Positions 34,167-42,782 of a stretch of 64,000 bases of DNA are shown here, in pieces. The DNA lies in contig JBMNGX010000003.1 of the NCBI GenBank assembly GCA_050950065.1, positions 62,001-126,000 of the forward strand. The letters are read 5' to 3'. Position 1 is the first letter of the stretch. Every line of letters starts with the position of its first letter. The notes under the pieces are model-generated. The model was not told the DNA's origin. It saw nothing but the letters and a program-made list of their open reading frames with translations, and did not search any database. The DNA comes from JBAYOE01 sp050950065 (GTDB lineage Bacteria > Spirochaetota > Spirochaetia > Sphaerochaetales > Sphaerochaetaceae). The position numbers were made by a program, and so were the translations under genes.

Positions 34167-36509
34167 TCAATCTGGATACCTAAGAATTTCACGTGGCTTA
34201 CTACCTCGAGCAGGTCCAACTAGCCCCTCTTCTTCCATCTGTTCAACTATGCGAGCAGCTCGGTTGTATCCAATCTTCAATCTTCTTTGAAGATAACTTG
34301 CTGAAGCTCCTTGGCGCTCTACAACAATCTTTAGAGCTTTCTCCATCAAAGCTTCATCGCTGCTATCATCATCAAAATCGTCACTGCTCTCTTCAGTATC
34401 GACCTCTTCTTCAAAGAAAGAGTCGTCAAGGTAATCGGGCTCCCCTTGGCTTTTAGCAAACTCAACAATCCGTTCAACCTCTTCATCACTTAAAAAGGCT
34501 CCTTGAAGACGCACAGAGTTGGGATCCCACCCTGGGGCAAAGAGCATATCCCCTTTACCTAGCAGTTTTTCAGCTCCAGTTTCATCAATAATAATTCTAC
34601 TATCAATTTGGCTTGCAACCATGAAAGCTATTCTTGTGGGGATGTTAGATTTAATGATTCCAGTAATAACGTTGGCAGAGGGGCGTTGAGTTGCCAATAC
34701 TAAGTGAATTCCAACAGCTCTTGCCATAGCTGCTAAACGAGCTAACAAGGTTTCTAACTCTTTTCCTACTGTTGTCATTAAATCGGCAAACTCATCGATA
34801 ACTACAACGATGTAGGGTAGTTTTTCTCTAGCTAACTTTTTATTTTCAACTTTTTTGTTGTATGCAGAGATATTTCTAACAGCTAATGCGTTTAACAGTT
34901 TATAACGTCTTTCCATCTCATAAAGACAAAACTCTAAAGCTTTAATTGTCTTTTTAGGTTCAGTAATAACTGGCGTTAATAAATGGGGTATTCCGTTGTA
35001 AACTCTAAGTTCAACAATCTTTGGATCAACTAGTATTAGGCGCACCTCTTTGGGAGAGCGACGATATAAGATTGAGCTAATTAAAGAGTTAACACAAACA
35101 GATTTCCCAGACCCTGTAGCTCCAGCAATTAAAAGGTGGGGAGTTTGAGTTAGTTCAATAACTACAGGCTCTCCTGTGATGGTTCTTCCAAGGACCATCG
35201 GAACTTGGTAGGTTTTAGCATCGATAGTACTTAAAAGATCTTTAAAGCCAATGATAGCTCGATCTTTATTGGGCACTTCAATCCCAACTGCTTGTTTACC
35301 TGGAATTGGGGCAACAATGCGCACTTGGCGAGCAGCTAAGCGTAAAGCAATGTTATCTGATAAAGATAAAATAGAGCTAACTCTAACTCCAGGGGCAGGA
35401 GAGACTTCAAACATTGTAACAGTGGGTCCTTTTACAATGTTTACCAACTCACTGCTAATTTTAAATTGATTTAAAGTTGCCACTAAATCTTCACCAGCAG
35501 CCCTAGTCTCTTCTGTAATAAAGTTTTTATGATCGGGATAGGTGTCTAATAAATTTTCAGGAGGTCTTTGGTAGTTAATTTTCTTTCTACTTAACAAAGC
35601 ATCTTTACCATCACCAGAAGAGACTAATCCTCCAACTCCACTAAGTTGTTCAACATCCTCTTCATCATCGTACGTTTCAATTTCTTCAATTTTAACTTGG
35701 GGAGCAATTACTATCGGTTTTGCCTTTGGTTCAATAACCTCTGGTTGTTTTTCAACTTCAGGGACTTTAGGAGTTACACTTTTTAGTGATTGAAGTTGTT
35801 TCTCTTTTTCAAGTTGCTCTTTTAAGGCAACCATTGGGTTATAACTCTCCCTAAGACCCTCTTTAGCTTCACTCATTTCAACTTCTTTAACACTAGGGGC
35901 AATTGTTTTTAAAGGTTTAATCGACTCAACTTTAGGGAAATCGTTAGTTTGAGTTTTCTCTTTAACAACTTTCTCTTTTACTTTTTTCTCTTTTTTGATC
36001 TTTTTATTTTTCTTCTCTTTTTTAACTTTCACTTTAACTTTGCGTCTACTTTGGAAAAACTTATCTATCTTTCTTAAGAGGATAAAAAAGAGAGTCCCCA
36101 ATAATAGTTCTAATAAAATAATCAGTGTTAATAATATTAGAGCCATCAATGGTTCATTAACTAATCTTTCTAAAATAAAAGCGGGTTGTGTTTGTTTATA
36201 AATTAGTTGGAAGTAGGTGTAAAAGCTATAGTAGACAAAAATAATGTAGGGGGTAAAAAACCAAAAGGTTTTTCTTTTAAGAGTAATAACAAAATAGAGG
36301 GCAAAAAAGAGTAAAACAGCTGGTACGAAATAGAGTTGAACACTTTGATCTAAAAATGAGGGAACCCCGTAGGTATTTAAAAATTGGAGAGCTTCACTTA
36401 TGTAGCTATTAAAAGGGATATAGGCAATTGTTTCAGCAGGCAAAAAAGAGAAGCCAAAACTCAAAGCAGATCCTAATAAAAATATAAAACCAATTATTAA
36501 ACCAATCAT
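34167..36509 (-). CDS. ftsK: DNA translocase FtsK/SpoIIIE
   Basis: Pumps chromosomal DNA through the division septum. 780 residues: four to five N-terminal membrane helices (1-155), a charged lysine- and glutamate-rich linker (about 155-290), then the motor: PAPGVRVSSILSLSDNIALRLAA, Walker A AGATGSGKSVCVNSLI, Walker B YIVVVIDEFADLM, LATQRPSANVITGIIKSN and RLQGAFLSDEEVERI. The C-terminal gamma winged helix (ASYLQRRLKIGYNRAARIVEQME) reads orientation sequences on DNA. Linker length is short compared with E. coli FtsK. It is encoded 12 bases after uppP. Confidence 0.96.
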   Translation of the reverse strand: MIGLIIGFIFLLGSALSFGFSFLPAETIAYIPFNSYISEALQFLNTYGVPSFLDQSVQLYFVPAVLLFFALYFVITLKRKTFWFFTPYIIFVYYSFYTYFQLIYKQTQPAFILERLVNEPLMALILLTLIILLELLLGTLFFILLRKIDKFFQSRRKVKVKVKKEKKNKKIKKEKKVKEKVVKEKTQTNDFPKVESIKPLKTIAPSVKEVEMSEAKEGLRESYNPMVALKEQLEKEKQLQSLKSVTPKVPEVEKQPEVIEPKAKPIVIAPQVKIEEIETYDDEEDVEQLSGVGGLVSSGDGKDALLSRKKINYQRPPENLLDTYPDHKNFITEETRAAGEDLVATLNQFKISSELVNIVKGPTVTMFEVSPAPGVRVSSILSLSDNIALRLAARQVRIVAPIPGKQAVGIEVPNKDRAIIGFKDLLSTIDAKTYQVPMVLGRTITGEPVVIELTQTPHLLIAGATGSGKSVCVNSLISSILYRRSPKEVRLILVDPKIVELRVYNGIPHLLTPVITEPKKTIKALEFCLYEMERRYKLLNALAVRNISAYNKKVENKKLAREKLPYIVVVIDEFADLMTTVGKELETLLARLAAMARAVGIHLVLATQRPSANVITGIIKSNIPTRIAFMVASQIDSRIIIDETGAEKLLGKGDMLFAPGWDPNSVRLQGAFLSDEEVERIVEFAKSQGEPDYLDDSFFEEEVDTEESSDDFDDDSSDEALMEKALKIVVERQGASASYLQRRLKIGYNRAARIVEQMEEEGLVGPARGSKPREILRYPD

Positions 36510-36521
36510 ACCAACCTACAA

Positions 36522-37325
36522 TTAACTAAAATAAGTGAACAATCCAAACGAACCAACTAAAACTAAGTAGATAGAAAAGTACCATAAACGGGCACTTTTA
36601 ATCATCCACAACAAAACTCTCAAAGTAATTAAGCCAACAATAAATGCACTAATAAAACCAGCTACTGTTGGCACTACTGCTACACTCATTGTGCCACCCT
36701 CTTCAACTAATGTTAAGGCCAAAGCTCCTAAGATGGCTGGAATTGATAATAAGAAGGCAAAATCTGCAGCATCTTTACGTTCCATACCACTGTAAAGGGC
36801 ACTTGTTATAGTAGCACCACTGCGAGAAATGCCCGCTAGTACCCCAAATCCTTGTCCAACACCAGTAAAAAGGATTTGTTTATAACCAATTTTTTTAACT
36901 TTTTTTATTCTAGTTGCAGCTAAATTAGTTGTTGCTAATAGAGCTGCGGTAACAAACATCAACAACGAGACACTTAAAATTGAGTTACTCTCAATGTTAA
37001 ACTTTCTAAAAAGCAAAACAAAAATGACTGTTATTAGAGTAGAACCAATAAGAGCCACTATTAAATCTAAGTTAACTTGATCTTCACTAGTTGCTTTTCT
37101 TGTGATAAATCTAAAAAAACTAACAATCATATCTCCTACTAATTTACGGTAGTGATAAACAATAACAATTAAAGTTGCTACATGAAGTAACACATCAAAT
37201 AAAAGGGGAACCTCATCAATATTAAAATAGTGGCGTGCTAAGATTAAATGACCTGAACTAGAGACAGGTAAAAACTCAGTTAACCCTTGCACCACACCTA
37301 AAAACAATCCTTCAATAAAACTCAT
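36522..37325 (-). CDS. uppP: Undecaprenyl-diphosphatase UppP (BacA)
   Basis: Recycles undecaprenyl diphosphate, the lipid carrier for peptidoglycan. 267 residues from ATG 37325; a TTG at 37340 in the rsmG tail is in frame but less likely. Motifs: GLTEFLPVSSSGHLILARHY (E and SSGH) near residue 20 and GISRSGATITSALYSGMER near 170, with eight membrane helices. The gene begins inside the last codons of the damaged rsmG. Confidence 0.95.
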   Translation of the reverse strand: MSFIEGLFLGVVQGLTEFLPVSSSGHLILARHYFNIDEVPLLFDVLLHVATLIVIVYHYRKLVGDMIVSFFRFITRKATSEDQVNLDLIVALIGSTLITVIFVLLFRKFNIESNSILSVSLLMFVTAALLATTNLAATRIKKVKKIGYKQILFTGVGQGFGVLAGISRSGATITSALYSGMERKDAADFAFLLSIPAILGALALTLVEEGGTMSVAVVPTVAGFISAFIVGLITLRVLLWMIKSARLWYFSIYLVLVGSFGLFTYFS

Positions 37326-37956
37326 TCTCAATACCGCCAATAATTACAATATTTCTCTCTACATCTGAAAAGGGGACCTTTATAGGTACTACCTTAGTCT
37401 GCTTTATAGAGGTGAGGGATGCAAGCTCTTTATCTAGTTCCTCTTTTTTACCTTTGTAGGCAAAAATCACTCCCCCATCTTTTAATATCTTTTCTAAATC
37501 TTCCACTATATCTTGTAAAGGTGAAACAGCCCTAAAGGTTACCAAAGAAAACTTATCCTTAATTTCTTTAAGATCTTTTTCAACTATTTCTACTTTAGCA
37601 CTTAAGTTACACAAAGTAACAACGTTGCGTAAAAATCCACACCTTTTAGCCGATCTTTCAACTAAAACAAAGTTTCTTATCTCTTAACAAGAATTGCCAA
37701 AACAATTCCAGGTAGTCCTCCCCCTGAACCAACATCACAAATACTTTCTCCCATATTCGCTCTAAAAGTTTCGAAGGCGGCAGGCACAATCTAATAAGTG
37801 GTGAGCAATAAAATCATCGTCGTTGGAGGCAACTAACCGATAAGTTGGATTAAACAATTTTAATTCGTTGATGTAAGTTTCAAATTGTTGCTGCTGGGTA
37901 GCATCTAATGAGATATCTAACTCTTTCAGCCCATCAAGAAATAACTTCAGAGCCAT
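37312..37956 (-). pseudogene. rsmG: 16S rRNA (guanine-527-N7) methyltransferase RsmG, two frameshifts
   Basis: Homology to RsmG runs through three segments in two frames. The N-terminal part from ATG 37956 ends at a stop at 37764-37762 (HHLLDCACRLRNF). The middle part, with the SAM motif SICDVGSGGGLPGIVLAIL, is in another frame and ends in VKR-stop. The rest, NFVLVERSAKRCGFLRNVV to IIGGIENEFY, returns to the first frame. The simplest account is one extra base near 37776-37787 and one missing A near 37681-37686 (VK-EIRNF rejoined). The net shift is zero, and total length would be 214 residues, normal for RsmG. Either the gene is freshly inactivated or the assembly carries two errors. The start overlaps mnmG by 23 bases. 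Confidence 0.85.
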
Positions 37957-39760
37957 TATTTTTACCCCTTTGTAAGATAACCATTAATATTGCAATGTCG
38001 CTGTTACGCACCCCTGATATTCCAACAGCTTGTCCAACAGAGTGGGGTTTAATGCTTTTTAGCTTCTCTTTAGATTCAGTAGATAATCCTAAAACTTCAT
38101 CGTAGTTAAAATCTTGGGGGATGATTATTTTTTCCATCTTATTAAGTTTTTCAGCTTGCCTTCTTTGACGCTCTACATACCCTGCATATTTAATATCGAG
38201 CTCGCTTTGGTACAAAATTGCATCATCAAACTCTTTTAAAGAGGGAATCTCTTTAACTAAATCGTCCATTGTAATTTCAGGCATCCTTAAAAAGTCACTT
38301 CCCCTTTTATTGGAAACCCTTGTTTTATCGAGTAGCTCTTTAACCATCTCAATCTTTTCAATCTTATTTTGCAAAGCTTCCATAGCTTCATCGCTTTTTA
38401 ATCCCACTGCATGCCCTATTGGCATTAGGCGTTGATCAGCACTATCGTGTCTCATATTCAAACGGTGTTCGGCACGACTAGTGAACATTCTATAAGGCTC
38501 TTCAGTTCCTTTGGTAACTAAATCGTCAATTAAAACTCCCGTATAAGATTCAGTTCGCGATAATATCAAAGGATCTTTATTGGCCATCTTTAAAGAGGCG
38601 TTAATACCTGCAATCAAACCTTGCCCTGCAGCCTCTTCATAACCGCTAGTCCCATTTGTTTGTCCTGCTAAAAAGAGGTTTTTTACCCTTTTAGTCTCTA
38701 ATGAGGGGTATAACTGAAGTGGATTAAGATAATCGTACTCCACTGCATAACCAGGTCTCATAATCTGAGCCTCTTCTAGCCCTTTAACTGAACGGATCAT
38801 CTTTATTTGAACATCTTCAGGTAACGAGGAACTTAAGCCGTTAAGATACATCTCTTCAGTTCCCAACCCCTCAGGTTCAATAAAAATTTGGTGTCTTAAA
38901 CGATTGGCAAAACGCACAACTTTATCCTCAATTGAGGGGCAGTACCGAGGCCCTAAGCCAACAATCTTCCCTCCATACAAAGGAGAGAGGTTAATATTGT
39001 CGCTAATAATCTTATGGGTCTTATCGTTAGTGAATGTTATATAACAATCTACTGAGGGTCGATCTACACTTTTAGTGTCAAAAGAGAAACCAAAAGCATA
39101 AGCATCTCCAGGTTGGCGATCTAAGATATCAAAGTTGATTGAAGATTTACGAACTCGAGCTGGAGTTCCTGTTTTCAATCTACCAACTTCAAATCCCTTT
39201 TTTCTTAAAGCATCCCCTAATCCAATTGCAGCAGGTTCACCCAATCTTCCACTAGAAGCTTCGTATTCGCCAATGAAGATTTTTCCCTCCATAAAAGTTC
39301 CAGTAGTTAAAACTACTGTTTTACTAGTTATGGTGTGACCGCGTTCAGTAATAACTCCCTCTATGGTATCCCCTTTTTTGTTTAAGAGAATATCTACTAC
39401 TGTATCTTGAAATAAATCTAAGTTTGATTGGGTCTCTAAAGTCTCTTTTGCCAATCGGTGGTACAAAAATTTATCTGCTTGGGCTCTGGGAGCTTGAACT
39501 GCTGGACCTCTTCTTTTATTCAAGATTCTAAATTGAATCATTGAGTTATCGATGAAGTGGGCCATTTGTCCCCCTAAAGCATCAATTTCTCGCACCATGT
39601 TCCCTTTAGCTAAACCTCCAATTGCAGGGTTACAAGAAAGGCGCCCTATTGCATCAAGGTTTTGAGTTATTAGTATTGTTTTATTATTAAGGCGAGCTAG
39701 TGCTAAGGCAGCCTCTATTCCAGCGTGCCCAGCTCCAACTACTATTGCATCGTAATCCAT
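37934..39760 (-). CDS. mnmG: tRNA uridine-34 carboxymethylaminomethyl synthesis enzyme MnmG (GidA)
   Basis: FAD protein that works with MnmE to modify wobble uridine-34. 608 residues from the ATG at 39760 (AGGA site formed by the end of mnmE); an in-frame TTG lies 18 bases upstream. Motifs: dinucleotide fold VVGAGHAGIEAALALARL, CNPAIGGLAKGNMVREIDAL, RGPAVQAPRAQ, YCPSIEDKVVRF and TNGTSGYEEAAGQGL, and a C-terminal helical domain that contacts MnmE. It starts two bases after the mnmE stop. Confidence 0.97.
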   Translation of the reverse strand: MDYDAIVVGAGHAGIEAALALARLNNKTILITQNLDAIGRLSCNPAIGGLAKGNMVREIDALGGQMAHFIDNSMIQFRILNKRRGPAVQAPRAQADKFLYHRLAKETLETQSNLDLFQDTVVDILLNKKGDTIEGVITERGHTITSKTVVLTTGTFMEGKIFIGEYEASSGRLGEPAAIGLGDALRKKGFEVGRLKTGTPARVRKSSINFDILDRQPGDAYAFGFSFDTKSVDRPSVDCYITFTNDKTHKIISDNINLSPLYGGKIVGLGPRYCPSIEDKVVRFANRLRHQIFIEPEGLGTEEMYLNGLSSSLPEDVQIKMIRSVKGLEEAQIMRPGYAVEYDYLNPLQLYPSLETKRVKNLFLAGQTNGTSGYEEAAGQGLIAGINASLKMANKDPLILSRTESYTGVLIDDLVTKGTEEPYRMFTSRAEHRLNMRHDSADQRLMPIGHAVGLKSDEAMEALQNKIEKIEMVKELLDKTRVSNKRGSDFLRMPEITMDDLVKEIPSLKEFDDAILYQSELDIKYAGYVERQRRQAEKLNKMEKIIIPQDFNYDEVLGLSTESKEKLKSIKPHSVGQAVGISGVRNSDIAILMVILQRGKNNGSEVIS

Positions 39761-39762
39761 CT

Positions 39763-41130
39763 CTATTTTCCTACGCAAAAATTGCTAAATATATTTTCTA
39801 AGATATCGGAAGAGGCAACTTCTCCAGTCAAGGTGCCTAAAGCATCGAGTGCTTCATTTAATTCAACTGCTATGAAATCTAGTGGGACGTTTTGGCTGTT
39901 GTACTGTAAAGCTTTCTCTAAAGCACCTAAGGAGCGTTCAAGCTCTCTCTTTTGTCTCTCACTTTCAATCACTACTGCCTCTTGGTGGGGTTTTTTTACC
40001 TCTTTAGTTAACTTTTTAATCATAGCCTCTTTTAAATTCTTAAACCCCTCACCTTTTTTAGCACTTAGGGGAAAACTCCCTTTTAGTGGAGCGTTACCAT
40101 TTAAATCTGTTTTATTCCAAACTACTAAGGTACGTGAATCGCTAATTATCTCTTGTTCTAAAGAGTTGAAGTTATTCTCAAAGTTTGAAGAATCAACCAT
40201 AAATAAAATTAAATCGGCAACTTCAATTAATCTTTTAGATCTTTTAATCCCCTCTTGTTCAATGCTGTCACCAGAATCCCTAAGACCTGCAGTGTCGTAA
40301 AGATGAATTGGAATAGAGTCTAAGACAGTTTTAGATTCAATAAAATCTCGCGTTGTTCCATGGATGTCGCTAACTATTGAGCGCTCCTCTTTTAACAAGA
40401 GGTTAAAGAGAGTGGACTTACCCACATTAGTTGAACCAACTAAGACAACCTTTTGTTCTTGAGAGTAGAGTTGGCTAACCGAGTAGGTCTCAATTAAGTT
40501 CTCTAAAGCCTTCACGCTTTTTTCAACTAATTGAGTTGGAAAATCTGTTGAATCAATTATTTCATCTTCAGCGTAATCTAATTGTAATTCAATAACAGAG
40601 ACACTATCTAAGATATCTTGTTTAATTAAATCTATTTGATCAAAAAGATTTCCCTCTAGCCTATTTAAAGCTAACGAGTGAGAGAGGCTACTTTCACTGT
40701 TAATTATCTCCATGATAGCTTCAGCTTGAGTTAAATCTAATTTCCCATTCATAAAAGCTCTAAAGGTAAACTCACCAGGTAAAGCACTTCTAAAACCAAG
40801 ACTTTCCAAAGCCCTAAAAATTGCCCTAATTCCAACTGGAGAACCATGACAAGAGATCTCTAAACTCTCTTGTCCTGTGTAACCACGCCCACCTGTAAAC
40901 ACAGTAATTAATACCTCATCGATTTTAGCTTTAGTTTTGGGATCAATGAGAGTGCCGTAGTGGGCTGTGTGGCTAGCAGCTTTTGTTAAAGCTTTACCTC
41001 TTGAGAAAATAGTGGAAACTTTTTCTATAGAAGAAACTCCTGAGATGCGGATAACACCAATCGGAGTATTTGCCCAACCTGTTGCCAGTGCATATATTAT
41101 CTGATTATTTTCATAGTTATAAAGACTCAT
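39763..41130 (-). CDS. mnmE: tRNA modification GTPase MnmE (TrmE)
   Basis: 455 residues from the ATG at 41130; the open frame continues to 41244 but that would run into epmA and its promoter. N-terminal tetrahydrofolate-binding domain (about 1-118), helical domain interrupted by a G domain with GSTNVGKSTLFNLLL, DTAGLRDSGDSIEQ and NKTD, and the C-terminal FCVGK matching the family C(I/L/V)GK end that is needed for catalysis. It has no ribosome site; TATACT and TGGACA with a 17-base spacer place transcription start at the ATG. Confidence 0.96.
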   Translation of the reverse strand: MSLYNYENNQIIYALATGWANTPIGVIRISGVSSIEKVSTIFSRGKALTKAASHTAHYGTLIDPKTKAKIDEVLITVFTGGRGYTGQESLEISCHGSPVGIRAIFRALESLGFRSALPGEFTFRAFMNGKLDLTQAEAIMEIINSESSLSHSLALNRLEGNLFDQIDLIKQDILDSVSVIELQLDYAEDEIIDSTDFPTQLVEKSVKALENLIETYSVSQLYSQEQKVVLVGSTNVGKSTLFNLLLKEERSIVSDIHGTTRDFIESKTVLDSIPIHLYDTAGLRDSGDSIEQEGIKRSKRLIEVADLILFMVDSSNFENNFNSLEQEIISDSRTLVVWNKTDLNGNAPLKGSFPLSAKKGEGFKNLKEAMIKKLTKEVKKPHQEAVVIESERQKRELERSLGALEKALQYNSQNVPLDFIAVELNEALDALGTLTGEVASSDILENIFSNFCVGK

Positions 41131-41137
41131 CTTGATG

Positions 41138-41166
41138 AGTATACGAATCAGGTGCCTCTCTGTCCA
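41138..41166 (-). promoter_or_regulatory. Predicted leaderless promoter of mnmE
   Basis: TGGACA (41166-41161), exact 17-base spacer, TATACT (41143-41138), then seven bases to the ATG at 41130. Both hexamers match the consensus at five of six positions. It is back to back with the epmA promoter, with 10 bases between the two -35 boxes. Confidence 0.62.
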
Positions 41167-41176
41167 TACAACAACC

Positions 41177-41205
41177 TTTACAAAGAACTTTGACACGGCT
41201 ATAGT
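41177..41205 (+). promoter_or_regulatory. Predicted leaderless promoter of epmA
   Basis: TTTACA (41177-41182), exact 17-base spacer, TATAGT (41200-41205), then seven bases to the GTG at 41213. Both hexamers match the consensus at five of six positions. No ribosome site lies before the GTG. Confidence 0.62.
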
Positions 41206-41212
41206 CGCACTT

Positions 41213-42193
41213 GTGGATATTGAAGTTATAAAGTTAAGAAGCAAGTTAAAAAACTCACTTAGAAGATGGTTTGATGAAAATGGATATCTAGAGGTCTCAA
41301 CTCCCCTATTAAGCCCCTCTTTGATTCCTGAAAGTTCAATCTCGATCTTCTCTACTATTTATAGTTCCTACTTACACGGAGAAAGGGAACTCTATTTAGT
41401 TCCTTCTCCTGAACTTCATATGAAAAGAATCATCCACAAAACTCATCAAAGCATTTACCAAATCTCTAAATGCTTTCGCAATGATGAACAAAGTGGGTCG
41501 CACCACAACCCTGAATTTACAATGCTAGAGTATTACACCGTTGGGGCAGATGAAATTGATTCTATTGAGATTACCCAAAGGTTGTTTGACCAAACAAAAC
41601 TTCCAAATACACCTGATCACCTTCTACCCCCTTTTAAAAAAATGTCGATGGCAGAGGTGTGTTACTTAGTTGGTGGTTTTGATTTAGAGAAGGTGCAAAA
41701 CATTAGAGATCTGAAAGAAGTGGCTAAAAATAAAGGTCTAACTTTACCAGAAAAACCAGAGAGTTGGGATGACACTTTTAATCGTCTCTTTTTAAACTTT
41801 GTAGAACCTTTTTTACCTCAAGATAAGCCTTTAGTTATCTACGACTATCCTCGTCAAATTGAGTGTCTAGCAAAAGATAAGCCTAACTCCTTTTACAAAA
41901 AAAGATGGGAGTTGTATGCAGGGGGCGTAGAGTTAGCCAACTGCTACGATGAGGAAGATGATTACACTAAGATAGCTGATTTCTTTAGAAAACAAGCAAC
42001 TTTGATTGCCTTAAAAGAGGGTTTACCAATTGCTGATGTTGATTATGAGATGTTAGATATCTTTGATGGAACTTTCCCACAATGCTCAGGAGTAGCGCTA
42101 GGATTTGACCGTTTATTGATGTTACAGGGTAGATTTACAAGAGTTGGGGATTTGATTTTATTCAATCTTTCTGATACGCTTAAGCGCATCTAA
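41213..42193 (+). CDS. epmA: EF-P lysine ligase EpmA (GenX/PoxA, LysRS-like)
   Basis: Attaches (R)-beta-lysine to a lysine of elongation factor P; a class II lysyl-tRNA synthetase core without anticodon domain. 326 residues from GTG 41213, the usual length. The frame is open back to 41132, but those codons overlap mnmE and carry the promoter. Motifs: FDENGYLEVSTPLLSPSLIP (motif 1), FRNDEQSGSHHNPEFTMLEY (motif 2) and GVALGFDRLLML (motif 3). It is 24 bases upstream of efp, and epmB lies just beyond, so the whole modification pathway is clustered. Confidence 0.95.
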   Translation: MDIEVIKLRSKLKNSLRRWFDENGYLEVSTPLLSPSLIPESSISIFSTIYSSYLHGERELYLVPSPELHMKRIIHKTHQSIYQISKCFRNDEQSGSHHNPEFTMLEYYTVGADEIDSIEITQRLFDQTKLPNTPDHLLPPFKKMSMAEVCYLVGGFDLEKVQNIRDLKEVAKNKGLTLPEKPESWDDTFNRLFLNFVEPFLPQDKPLVIYDYPRQIECLAKDKPNSFYKKRWELYAGGVELANCYDEEDDYTKIADFFRKQATLIALKEGLPIADVDYEMLDIFDGTFPQCSGVALGFDRLLMLQGRFTRVGDLILFNLSDTLKRI

Positions 42194-42217
42194 TGCTATC
42201 CACTTAAGAGGTAAAAA

Positions 42218-42781
42218 ATGATTAAAGCTGGTCAAATAGAGAAAGGGACTGCCCTTTTAATAAAGGGACAACCTTACATTTGTGTCGAAAGAGAATTTGT
42301 TAATCCAGGTAAAGGCTCAGCCTTTGTAAGGGTGAGATTAAAGAGCCCTTCAACTGGTCAAGTTCTCAGAGAGACATTTAAAACTCAAGACAACGTTGAA
42401 GATATTAGAGTTGAAGATCGTGATTGCCAATATCTGTACAACGATGGAGAGTTTTTCCATTTTATGTTGACAGAGACCTACGATCAAATAGATATCCCTT
42501 TAGCTTCTTTTGAAGAGTATCAATACATTATGAAAGAGGGAGAAACTTACAGATGCACCTTCTGGGAAAGTGAACTTTTAGATATTCAAGTTCCAACCAA
42601 AGTTGTTTTTGAGGTTGCTGAAGCTGAAGAGGCTATTAAAGGTGATACAGTAACTGGTGCTACTAAAAACGTTGTCACAGAAACAGGTTTAACTGTGAGA
42701 GTCCCTATTTTCATCAAACAAGGTGAAAGAATCTTAGTTAACACTGAGACCAAAGAGTATATCGAGCGGGTCAACAAATAA
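42218..42781 (+). CDS. efp: Translation elongation factor P
   Basis: Helps ribosomes synthesise proline-rich stretches. 187 residues in three beta domains. The modified lysine is K32 at the tip of the first domain, in FVNPGKGSAFVRVRLKSP. The C-terminal domain has the usual VPIFIKQGERILVNTETKEY. AGAGGT precedes the ATG at good distance. It is flanked by epmA and epmB, which implies the (R)-beta-lysyl form. Proline-rich clients are visible in the same window: the repeat protein at 47512-48168 has many Pro-x-x-Pro stretches but few diprolines. Confidence 0.97.
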   Translation: MIKAGQIEKGTALLIKGQPYICVEREFVNPGKGSAFVRVRLKSPSTGQVLRETFKTQDNVEDIRVEDRDCQYLYNDGEFFHFMLTETYDQIDIPLASFEEYQYIMKEGETYRCTFWESELLDIQVPTKVVFEVAEAEEAIKGDTVTGATKNVVTETGLTVRVPIFIKQGERILVNTETKEYIERVNK

Positions 42782-42782
42782 T

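Noticed and set aside
37681..37790. Programmed frameshifting in rsmG
   Set aside because: Two opposite shifts would be needed within 100 bases, and no slippery heptamer with a downstream structure is seen; mutation or sequencing error is more likely.
41131..41244. Longer N termini of MnmE and EpmA reaching across the intergenic region
   Set aside because: Both open frames extend into each other, but the added residues are not part of either family and would remove both promoters.
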